Shown here piece by piece: positions 6,204 through 11,731 of a stretch of DNA of 11,731 bases; position 1 is the stretch's first letter, and the number at the start of each line of letters is the position of its first letter. The stretch comes from Candidatus Uhrbacteria bacterium (GTDB lineage: Bacteria > Patescibacteriota > Patescibacteriia > 2-12-FULL-60-25). Below the pieces are notes generated by a model that was not told where the DNA came from, did not search any database, and worked only from the letters and a program-made list of their open reading frames with translations. The position numbers and the translations under genes are program-made. The stretch spans positions 1 through 11,731 of the forward strand of contig VGLT01000017.1 of NCBI GenBank assembly GCA_016866635.1, written 5' to 3'.

Positions 6204-7359
6204 CGTGGATTTTTTTCCGCCCAGCTTCCCCCATCTTGGTTCGTTCTTCTTGTGTTGTTTGAGCAAATTTCCGTAACGTCATTTCCCAAGCCTGCTCATC
6301 CCCTGGAGGAGTCAGAAGTCCGGACTTTTGATCTTCGACGAGTTCTGGATTTCCGCCTGTTCGTGTCGCAAGACATGGGATCCCGGCTGCCATCGCTTCC
6401 AGCAAAGCCCCTGAGGCATTTTCATAACTCAAGGTCGGCAAAACAACAGCCTCCGCTCGATCGCGAACGTCTTTCATTTTTTCTGGTTCAATAAATCCTA
6501 AAAAGGAAATGTGGTGCGCGCGCAAGGCGTGTGCGAGATTTTTCAATTTTTCTTCTTCTGGACCACGACCGGCAATCTTAATCGGTAACTCAGGTACGCG
6601 CGAGGCGGCATGAATAAATCCCTCCAGCCCTTTTTCCGGCGACAATCGCCCGGCATATAACGCATAACCTCCTCCTCGAGGAGCTGATTGCTCTGGAAAA
6701 TAGGTAGGGTTCGGTACATAACGCAACTGATCCGCCGGCTCTCCCCACTCTTCCATCTTTCGTTGCATAAACTGAGAGGGACAAAGAAACAGCTTGACAG
6801 TACGCTCGTACGATTTACGTGTCTTGGTCATCCACATCTCAAACGCGCCAAGCAAACTCGCATCTAGCCGCCCTTGAATGCAACGATGTTTCACGATCTC
6901 CCAATATTTCCCCTGTTTGCCATGCTCACACACCTCCCCATGAGCGAACAACGCGTAGTTTGCCGAGGCGAGCTTGTAATCATGTAGTGTCTGAACACAA
7001 GGAATGCGTGAAAGGCGAATCGAGGTTAAGATCGAAGACGACAGATGGTTATAGGCGTTGTGCATATGAATCATGTCTGGTCGCAGATCTTGCAGCATAT
7101 GCGCGAGGGATAATCGCGCTTCTCCATTCCACACATAATTCTTTGCCTTGAAAAGGTCGCGGATCAATCCTTCACGTCGATCAAGATCGAATCGTTCGAC
7201 AAAGTATTTTTGATCCGGAGTCGAAAAATTTTTTGGATGACGCGTAGCAAACACGTGCACATCGTGCCCCATGGCCGTTTGATGCGCCATGAGCTCATGC
7301 ATGTAGTGCTCCGCACCACCATGTAAATAATTAAATTTGTTGATGTGTAGGATGCGCAT
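6079..7359 (-). CDS. GT4-family glycosyltransferase
   Basis: The protein is 426 residues from the ATG at 7359. It has the GT-B fold pattern: an N-terminal MRILHINKFNYLHGGAEHYM acceptor-domain start, then GRLSPEKG (237-244) and an EX7E motif E313-E321 in YENASGALLEAMAAGIPCLATRTGGNPE-type context, which binds the nucleotide-sugar donor. It probably adds a sugar to a lipid-linked surface glycan on the cytoplasmic face; donor and acceptor cannot be told. A GTG at 7374 overlapping the previous stop (GTGA) would add five residues, but MRILHI is the standard family start. It is the last gene of the envelope cluster, following the other glycosyltransferase by 11 bp. Its last ~41 codons, including the usual C-terminal helix (FDHLERVQECYEEA), are antisense to the conserved 3' end of queA. 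Confidence 0.92.
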   Translation of the reverse strand: MRILHINKFNYLHGGAEHYMHELMAHQTAMGHDVHVFATRHPKNFSTPDQKYFVERFDLDRREGLIRDLFKAKNYVWNGEARLSLAHMLQDLRPDMIHMHNAYNHLSSSILTSIRLSRIPCVQTLHDYKLASANYALFAHGEVCEHGKQGKYWEIVKHRCIQGRLDASLLGAFEMWMTKTRKSYERTVKLFLCPSQFMQRKMEEWGEPADQLRYVPNPTYFPEQSAPRGGGYALYAGRLSPEKGLEGFIHAASRVPELPIKIAGRGPEEEKLKNLAHALRAHHISFLGFIEPEKMKDVRDRAEAVVLPTLSYENASGALLEAMAAGIPCLATRTGGNPELVEDQKSGLLTPPGDEQAWEMTLRKFAQTTQEERTKMGEAGRKKIHANHLWFDHLERVQECYEEARSTSHPQKNKIDSPAESRAGMR

Positions 7360-7361
7360 AG

Positions 7362-7389
7362 TAGCAAGTATCACGTAGCAAGTAGCAAG
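7362..7389 (-). repeat. Heptamer tandem repeat (CTTGCTA, four units) at a gene junction
   Basis: On the minus strand the units are CTTGCTA, CTTGCTA, CGTGATA and CTTGCTA. The repeat encodes the last residues (LLLAT region) of the upstream glycosyltransferase; the TGA stop is in the degenerate third unit, and the next ATG begins three bases after the last unit. Confidence 0.8.
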
Positions 7390-8441
7390 CGATACAGATC
7401 AACATATTGGCTTACCATTCGGTCGAGCGCAAATGCCTCGCGTACTTGTTCTTGGGCTCGTCTCGATTTGTGTAAGGCTTTTTCCGGATGGTCAATCGCA
7501 TATTTGATCGCATGCGCCCACGCACGAGGATCTTGCGGCTTGATCAAGGTCATGGACTTCTCATCAAACACTTCACGAAAAATCGGCAAATCGCTTGCGA
7601 TAATAGGAAGACCGACTTCAGCCGCTTCAAGCAGAGCCAACCCCTGACCCTCCCAACGCGAAGGAAAACAAAAGAGGTCCGCCTCTGACAAGCGGTGAGG
7701 AATATCTGTCACGGTTCCGGAAAAATGAACACGAGAAGCAATACCGCCGTCACGTGCGAGCTGTTTAAGATGCTCTCGCTCGCTCCCCTCACCTATGATC
7801 TCTAGTTCCCACAGGCGATCTTTAACCAGCGCAAGCGCCTGTAACAGCGTCGCCTGATCTTTTTGCGCGACCAGGCGTCCATTGGTCATGAGTCGGACGG
7901 GTTCAGAAAAAATCATTTTGGTGCGCGGAATAAATCGATCAAAATCAATCCCGTTGCGGATCACGCTGAGCCGTGATGCGGGAACACCAAATTCCTTCTT
8001 GACATATGTTTCTACGACGGACGAAACACACACCACCTGATCGGCATGACGAAACGCAATTCCACGCGCTCGATGCTGAAGCCAACCATCATCCTGGTCA
8101 TCATTATGCGCGGTAATAACCCAAGGAACATGTTTTCCTTTGATCGCGAGCCCCGCCCAAATATCAGACAGATGAGAATGCCAAATCGCTGGTTTAAATT
8201 TCTGAATCTGTTGTTTGAGAAAATGAATCGTTTGACCGCGATGAAGCGTCGAAACCGACGGACCGACCACGGTTTGAATCCCGGCCTTCTCAAACTCTTT
8301 TTTCATGGTTCCTCCACCCCCTGCGGCAATCACCATGGTCCGGAATCCATGTTGGGGTAGCGAACGGGCCAAATCAAACACTACGCGCTCGGCTCCGGCG
8401 TGTCCCAAGGACCAAAGGACGTGGGCGATGAGGGGCTTCAT
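7371..8441 (-). CDS. GT4-family glycosyltransferase
   Basis: The protein is 356 residues. Features are an N-terminal glycine-rich loop (LWSLGHAGAERVVFDLA), a WHSHLSD segment near 87-93, NGRLVAQKD (187-195) with the donor-binding Arg and Lys, and the EX7E motif E264-E272 in SRWEGQGLALLEA. It most resembles retaining GT4 enzymes of the WaaG/PimA/capsular type. It is expected at the inner membrane face, acting on a lipid-linked or lipid-A-like acceptor; the exact sugar is not predictable. The start ATG abuts a heptamer tandem repeat that also contains the stop of the upstream ligase gene, and no Shine-Dalgarno is present. Its own C-terminus (RLLLAT) is encoded by the second heptamer repeat. Both junctions therefore look rebuilt by the same kind of sequence. 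Confidence 0.93.
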   Translation of the reverse strand: MKPLIAHVLWSLGHAGAERVVFDLARSLPQHGFRTMVIAAGGGGTMKKEFEKAGIQTVVGPSVSTLHRGQTIHFLKQQIQKFKPAIWHSHLSDIWAGLAIKGKHVPWVITAHNDDQDDGWLQHRARGIAFRHADQVVCVSSVVETYVKKEFGVPASRLSVIRNGIDFDRFIPRTKMIFSEPVRLMTNGRLVAQKDQATLLQALALVKDRLWELEIIGEGSEREHLKQLARDGGIASRVHFSGTVTDIPHRLSEADLFCFPSRWEGQGLALLEAAEVGLPIIASDLPIFREVFDEKSMTLIKPQDPRAWAHAIKYAIDHPEKALHKSRRAQEQVREAFALDRMVSQYVDLYRLLLAT

Positions 8442-8473
8442 AGCTTTTAGCTTTTAGCTTTTAGCTTTTAGCT
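8442..8473 (-). repeat. Heptamer tandem repeat (AGCTAAA, 4.6 units) at a gene junction
   Basis: Four exact 7-bp units (plus-strand agctttt at 8442-8469) and a partial AGCT. On the minus strand they encode the C-terminal LKAKS of the ligase, contain its TAA stop (8454-8456) and end directly at the next ATG (8441). Because 7 is not a multiple of 3, three or more units present TAA in every frame. Confidence 0.92.
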
Positions 8474-9824
8474 GAGAGATCCCATGATATGCAAAAAGAA
8501 TTCCGACGGGAAGCCATAACTTTGGAGTCCAATACGTGGTGTTAAATAATTGATAAACAAATGCACCGATAACGGCGGCCACAAGATAAAAATAGACTGA
8601 TCGATCCACTCCTGCGATGCGTGAGGGCACTCCCCCTGCCGGAGGGGGAGTTGGAGGGGGTGGGAGGTGATGTGTGATGCGTTTGATCAGACAAACAAGA
8701 AGGAAGACGAACGCGGCGAGACCAAGCAACCCTGTTTCTGCGGCAAGTTTTTGCAGGATGCCGTGTGAGTCGAGCGGGCCGCCAAATTCGAAATGAAACA
8801 ACCAAACACTGGAAACGCGCTGAACGAATGTTCCAGCACCAACACCAAAGATGGGACTGCCACGGAATTGATCGAGAGCGATACTAGATAGCATGGCGCG
8901 TGTATCGGTCGAGCTCGCAACACCTGATTGACTCGTGAAGAGAACCATGAAACCGACCAGGGGGAGAAAGGCTAGCAACAGAAAAACCACGACCGCTACG
9001 TGACGCCTGATCCAAGGGCGCCAGACCGTCGCGCACAAAAATATCACTTCACACAAAAGCGCGATCCACGCAGAACGTGCAAAGGTGAGAAAGGCGATGA
9101 GGGTCATGAATATGGCCGACGCATGCAACCAAACACGAGACGATCGACTTCGAGCAAGCATTCCTGCGACAAGAGCGAACGGAGCGCAAACGACCAGTAA
9201 CTCCCCTAACACATTATGATTGATCCCGATTGGGTATGTTCCGAAATATGGGAGTGGATGTGCGCGCGGCAATACGGTTTGATCATCTGATCCAAACGCC
9301 ATGGAGCGGAGTCCGTCGATCGAAAAGAGGACACCGACTCCAACGAGAACAAGAAGCGAGATCAAAAACTGTTTGCGCGTGCGGATAAAGTTGGTAGGAA
9401 GAAAAATCGAGGTGACATAAACCCAAAGCACCGGTCGGAGACTATATTTTATGACCAGAATAACGTCGGGATGGGCGGGAGAGAAAGCAGAAAAAAGATG
9501 CGCGAGGACGAGCAACAGAAAGGGAATGAGAAGAGGAAACAGAAATTTGATTCTCCCCCTCTCGGAGGGGGAGCTAGAGGGGGTGGGGGCGACACGCCAC
9601 AATATCAAAACGACAACCAACACGAGCGCGACCAACTCCGCAACCCCGACTTCGAGCGTGTCGCCAAAGATGCGATGCAGAACTGGAACGGACCAGGTCG
9701 GAAGAAAAACCGTCCAGCCAATGAGTGGTGCTGTTGCGATCGAGCAATAAAAAACAAATTGCGGAAACCGCCAGGCGATCAGGATACAAACGAGCGCTAA
9801 AAGAAAAAGCAGGATCACCAACAT
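8454..9824 (-). CDS. O-antigen ligase/polymerase-like membrane protein (Wzy_C/WaaL superfamily)
   Basis: The protein is 456 residues with about 11-12 membrane segments. The large extracytoplasmic loop before residue ~360 has the family signature: IFGVGAGTF (325-333) and DSHGILQKLAAETGLLGLAAF (352-372). An earlier polar loop has GINHNVLGE (200-208). Such proteins polymerise or transfer lipid-linked glycans on the outer face of the cytoplasmic membrane; WaaL-type ligase, Wzy-type polymerase and protein glycosylase cannot be told apart by sequence alone. Two Pro/Ser-rich polar inserts (near residues 79-92 and 387-401) are encoded by copies of the same palindromic repeat and sit between membrane segments. 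The two glycosyltransferase genes follow at once. No Shine-Dalgarno precedes the ATG, and the upstream spacer holds a hairpin/tandem-repeat region that may separate it from mltG. Confidence 0.87.
   Translation of the reverse strand: MLVILLFLLALVCILIAWRFPQFVFYCSIATAPLIGWTVFLPTWSVPVLHRIFGDTLEVGVAELVALVLVVVLILWRVAPTPSSSPSERGRIKFLFPLLIPFLLLVLAHLFSAFSPAHPDVILVIKYSLRPVLWVYVTSIFLPTNFIRTRKQFLISLLVLVGVGVLFSIDGLRSMAFGSDDQTVLPRAHPLPYFGTYPIGINHNVLGELLVVCAPFALVAGMLARSRSSRVWLHASAIFMTLIAFLTFARSAWIALLCEVIFLCATVWRPWIRRHVAVVVFLLLAFLPLVGFMVLFTSQSGVASSTDTRAMLSSIALDQFRGSPIFGVGAGTFVQRVSSVWLFHFEFGGPLDSHGILQKLAAETGLLGLAAFVFLLVCLIKRITHHLPPPPTPPPAGGVPSRIAGVDRSVYFYLVAAVIGAFVYQLFNTTYWTPKLWLPVGILFAYHGISQLKAKS
8630..8664. 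repeat. 35-bp palindromic repeat, copy 1 (inside the ligase gene)
   Basis: CTCCCCCT (8630-8637) pairs with AGGGGGAG (8643-8650) around GCCGG, followed by a G-rich tail ending GAGGGGGTGGG. It matches copy 2 at 9553-9587 at 31 of 35 positions. On the coding strand it reads as a PPPPTPPPAGG-type insert. Confidence 0.9.
9553..9587. repeat. 35-bp palindromic repeat, copy 2 (inside the ligase gene)
   Basis: CTCCCCCT (9553-9560) pairs with AGGGGGAG (9566-9573) around CTCGG, with the same G-rich tail. The four differences from copy 1 are in the loop and tail; the stem is unchanged. It is read in a different frame from copy 1, giving PTPSSSPSERGR. Confidence 0.9.
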
Positions 9825-9848
9825 GATAGAAAGAGTATCACGAAAAAC

Positions 9849-9882
9849 AAAAAAACTCCCCCAGTGCTGTTCGCAAAACAGC
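9849..9882 (-). terminator. Candidate transcription terminator after mltG
   Basis: On the minus strand GCTGTT-TTGCG-AACAGC (9882-9866) is followed by ACTGGGGGAG and seven T (9855-9849). CTGGGG just before GAG-T7 can instead pair with CCCCAG copies upstream in the tandem repeat, which would put a stem next to the T-run. Either fold could terminate transcription between mltG and the ligase gene. Confidence 0.45.
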
Positions 9883-9932
9883 CCCAGACCTGACCCGGGG
9901 TCAGGTCTGGGGTCAGGTCTGGGGTCAGGTCC
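9882..9932. repeat. 12-bp tandem repeat (GGGGTCAGGTCT x3) with an inverted copy forming a 14-bp hairpin
   Basis: The units are at 9897-9908, 9909-9920 and 9921-9932 (the last ends CC instead of CT). The inverted copy CCCCAGACCTGACC at 9882-9895 pairs perfectly with 9899-9912 around a 3-nt loop. Because the unit is repeated, the hairpin can form in more than one register. It begins five bases after the mltG stop. Confidence 0.9.
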
Positions 9933-9937
9933 TGTTC

Positions 9938-10768
9938 TTAATATCCTGCCTTTTTACGATTTTCGGCGTGCTGTTCTAATGTTGCCCCATACAGCACTCT
10001 ACCTTTTGGCGTAGTTAAAAAATACCGATAATTCGTTATGGTTGGATGTAAAACAGCCTTGATGGCATCGGCTCCTGGGTTGCAGATCGGCCCTGGTGGA
10101 AGCCCTCTATATTTATAGGAGTTATAGGGAGAGGTGGACGCAAGCGCTTCTCGGTTGGCGCGTGGACCTGACCCTAAAACATAATTTAATGTCGCATCAC
10201 TTTGCAGAGCCATCCCATCTTTCAGGCGGCGAAGAAAAATTCCCGCCACGATTTTTTTGTCTTCCAACGTCTGCACTTCTTTCTCTACGATGGAAGCGAG
10301 TATGACCACTTCATCCAATGTCCTCAGTGGAGCGATTGCCTTTGGCACGGTGGTGGTCGCAAATTTTTCTTGAAACTCTTTCAACTGTTTACGAATGAGC
10401 CCTTCCGGAAGTTGATCATCAAATACGCGATAGGTGTCGGGAAAGACATATCCCTCAAGCGAACGCTCGGCTGGTAGGGTTCGTAAAAAAGAAAATTCCT
10501 GCCGAAAGCGTAGATCAAACGGCGCACGATCACCCGAACGACCCATGAGCGCAATCGTCGAAGTCGGATGCACGCCTTTTTCTCCAGCCAGGTATTCCCC
10601 TATTTGATCCACGGTCCAACCTTCAATAATCGTTAGCTGACTTTCTTTACGCGGCGCGATTGGCTCTGGTGCAGTGATCGTTCGAACGCTCCATCGAATC
10701 AACCAAATAAGCGCAACGATCACCGCGATACCAAACAGAAAACGCATCCAACGAAACATGGTCGACAT
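9938..10768 (-). CDS. mltG: Endolytic murein transglycosylase MltG (YceG-like)
   Basis: The protein is 276 residues against ~340 in E. coli. It has one N-terminal membrane anchor (~10-27), a short LysM-like segment (~45-75, SQLTIIEGWTVDQIGEYL), the LEGYVFPDTY block (104-113), the catalytic motif ILASIVEKEV with the likely catalytic Glu162, and SPYNSYKYRGLPPGPICNPG (213-232). MltG cuts nascent peptidoglycan near the membrane and limits glycan strand length. The ATG at 10768 is one base after the PAP2 stop (TAA-C-ATG), so translation is almost surely coupled; an ATG three codons later is also possible. It is compact for the family, mostly from a shorter N-terminal half. Co-expression with a lipid-carrier phosphatase fits joint control of glycan termination and carrier recycling. 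Confidence 0.95.
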   Translation of the reverse strand: MSTMFRWMRFLFGIAVIVALIWLIRWSVRTITAPEPIAPRKESQLTIIEGWTVDQIGEYLAGEKGVHPTSTIALMGRSGDRAPFDLRFRQEFSFLRTLPAERSLEGYVFPDTYRVFDDQLPEGLIRKQLKEFQEKFATTTVPKAIAPLRTLDEVVILASIVEKEVQTLEDKKIVAGIFLRRLKDGMALQSDATLNYVLGSGPRANREALASTSPYNSYKYRGLPPGPICNPGADAIKAVLHPTITNYRYFLTTPKGRVLYGATLEQHAENRKKAGY

Positions 10769-10769
10769 G

Positions 10770-11342
10770 TTAGGAGATCATCGGCTTTTCAGAATACAAT
10801 TTGGAACGTCGTCGCAAAATACCGTGACGCTCTAATCCTAGATGTAAAAAACGTGTCACTGCGTAAGCAACAAAACCCGTGATCACGCCCGCCATTATAT
10901 CGGATGGATAATGAACCCCTGTCCCAACACGACCAAAAGCAACGCCGCTCGCGATCGCAAGAGCAACCAATCCCAACGTAATATCACCGTACAGCAGAGC
11001 GGCGGCAACAGCAAAGGCAACGGAGGTGTGCGTTGAGGGGAATGAATACGTGGAAGCCGGTGGTGGGATCAAGAGTTGAATATCCGTACTGGCGCGAAAC
11101 GGGCGCATACGCGCAAAGGCCAATCCAAGCAATAGCGAGATGACGATGCCAACCACTCCTGCCCAAGCCGCTCGATAGGCCGCATGACGCAAAGACTTGT
11201 GTCGCTTACGTAAACCCGTTGCTGCAACCGGAATGATCAAAAGAAAAACCAACCACCGAGAACAAAAAACAAGGAAAGCATGACCGGCTTCACTCTGAAA
11301 CAATGTCTGAATCCCCTGAATGATTTGAATCTCTCCAAGCAT
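10770..11342 (-). CDS. PAP2-family phosphatase, probable undecaprenyl-diphosphatase
   Basis: The protein is 190 residues with about five membrane segments. PAP2 motifs: RP at 80-81 (motif 1), FPSTHTS with His105 (motif 2, usual PSGH), and GRVGTGVHYPSD with Arg138, the nucleophile His144 and Asp148 (motif 3). Members of the BcrC/PgpB type remove a phosphate from undecaprenyl diphosphate on the outer membrane face so the carrier can be reused. In motif 1 the usual K-x6-RP Lys is Gly73; Arg78 is nearby. All motif 2 and 3 catalytic residues are kept, so activity is still expected. It heads the envelope cluster, is followed by mltG after one base, and is preceded by a likely extended -10 promoter close to its ATG. 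The substrate could also be another lipid phosphate. Confidence 0.9.
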   Translation of the reverse strand: MLGEIQIIQGIQTLFQSEAGHAFLVFCSRWLVFLLIIPVAATGLRKRHKSLRHAAYRAAWAGVVGIVISLLLGLAFARMRPFRASTDIQLLIPPPASTYSFPSTHTSVAFAVAAALLYGDITLGLVALAIASGVAFGRVGTGVHYPSDIMAGVITGFVAYAVTRFLHLGLERHGILRRRSKLYSEKPMIS

Positions 11343-11349
11343 ATTGATC

Positions 11350-11358
11350 AGAATATCA
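11350..11358 (-). promoter_or_regulatory. Candidate extended -10 promoter of the PAP2-mltG genes
   Basis: TGA-TATTCT on the minus strand (TGn plus a 4/6 match to TATAAT) lies seven bases before the ATG at 11342, so the mRNA would be leaderless or nearly so. The arrangement matches the one before the membrane-protein gene at 1656. No clear -35 box is seen. Confidence 0.35.
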
Positions 11359-11392
11359 CTACTCTCTACTTACGACTAGCTACTTGTTTCTT
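11358..11392. repeat. Degenerate heptamer repeat between gpmI and PAP2 genes
   Basis: Plus-strand units ACTACTC, TCTACTT, ACGACTA, GCTACTT and GTTTCTT keep a 7-bp period with substitutions. GCTACTT is the same heptamer as at 7362-7389, here in the opposite orientation. It is decayed, so the call is tentative. Confidence 0.45.
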
Positions 11393-11493
11393 ATTCGGAT
11401 ATGCGCATCCTTTTGCTACTGGACATCTTTGTTCCGAAAAAAATTCACGGAAAAAATATTAAGAGGAAAGCTTTACGCAAACGATGTCTTCCT

Positions 11494-11731
11494 TCATATC
11501 AACGCCCTTCCTGTCATGTCACTCGCTGGCGCGATATCGAGAAGCTTACAGATCGTGGGCGCAACGTCCGCCAACATTCCAACCGGTTGAGATAAGGACA
11601 GATCTCCTCCCATCGCCTCTTCCCCCGGCGCCTTCATCCCCTCCAAATCTTTGCTCACAATGATGCAGGGCACCGGGTTCGTCGAGTGCTCTTTATCCAT
11701 TTCTCCCGTCATTAAATTTTTTACTTCTTCA
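11494..11731 (-). CDS. gpmI: 2,3-bisphosphoglycerate-independent phosphoglycerate mutase, C-terminal end (cut by window edge)
   Basis: Seventy-eight codons are visible before the TGA stop. The visible part has the family's C-terminal signature: EHSTNPVP, where the His is a metal ligand, then GMLADVAPTICKLLDI and the closing MTGRALI. The enzyme interconverts 3- and 2-phosphoglycerate in glycolysis using two metal ions. The N-terminal nucleophile Ser and most metal ligands lie outside the window. It runs in the same direction as the envelope cluster, but a 151-bp spacer separates them; no strong terminator is seen in that spacer, so read-through is possible. Confidence 0.93.
   Translation of the reverse strand, partial: EEVKNLMTGEMDKEHSTNPVPCIIVSKDLEGMKAPGEEAMGGDLSLSQPVGMLADVAPTICKLLDIAPASDMTGRALI

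Noticed and set aside
7360..7374. GTG start overlapping the previous stop (GTGA) for the glycosyltransferase ending at 6079
   Set aside because: The ATG at 7359 gives the standard GT4 beginning MRILHI; the extra five codons are heptamer repeat.
9451..9800. Overlapping plus-strand open frames opposite the ligase gene
   Set aside because: Antisense to membrane segments; open mainly because the opposite strand is rich in hydrophobic codons.
11400..11493. Intrinsic terminator after gpmI
   Set aside because: Only short stems with large or T-rich loops (TTCCG/CGGAA) are found; none has a stem directly followed by a T-run.

Overview
The window looks like a chromosomal segment from a small-genome, probably candidate-phyla-radiation (Patescibacteria-like) bacterium. 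This lineage call is an inference. It rests on tight packing with 1-14 bp gaps and overlaps, few Shine-Dalgarno sites, a reduced four-domain S1 protein, a GspE/PilB-type ATPase close to ftsH, and short repeats at gene junctions. TGA is used as a normal stop (for example in the rpsA/ftsH ATGA overlap), so the TGA=Gly code of Gracilibacteria/Absconditabacteria does not apply. No transposase, integrase, CRISPR array, tRNA or rRNA is visible.

Layout. Block 1 (1-4705, all minus strand) reads right to left: ribosomal protein S1, FtsH (4-bp ATGA overlap), a polytopic membrane protein of unknown function with its own likely promoter, and the N-terminal part of a GspE/PilB-type ATPase that runs off the left edge. 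Next is a 436-bp gene-free interval (4730-5165) packed with at least six hairpins. Block 2 is queA, the only plus-strand gene (5166-6203). Its 3' end overlaps, tail to tail, the last gene of block 3 by 125 bp. Block 3 (6079-11342, minus strand) reads right to left: PAP2-type undecaprenyl-diphosphate phosphatase, MltG endolytic transglycosylase, a repeat-rich terminator region, an O-antigen ligase/polymerase-like membrane protein, and two GT4 glycosyltransferases. The right edge holds the C-terminus of a cofactor-independent phosphoglycerate mutase (minus strand).

Block 3 makes sense as an envelope cluster. The glycosyltransferases would build a surface glycan, the Wzy/WaaL-like protein would polymerise or ligate it, the PAP2 enzyme would recycle the lipid carrier, and MltG would terminate peptidoglycan strands. 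Block 1 joins translation (S1) to membrane-protein quality control (FtsH).

The most unusual content is the small repeats. (a) Heptamer tandem repeats at two consecutive gene junctions encode the C-terminus and stop codon of the upstream gene and end at or within a few bases of the next start codon. (b) Two 31/35-identical palindromic elements sit in-frame inside the O-antigen ligase gene but are read in different frames. (c) A 12-bp tandem repeat forms a 14-bp hairpin after mltG. (d) A dense hairpin cluster separates rpsA and queA. I did not find a clear novel protein system; the repeat biology is the part most worth checking.
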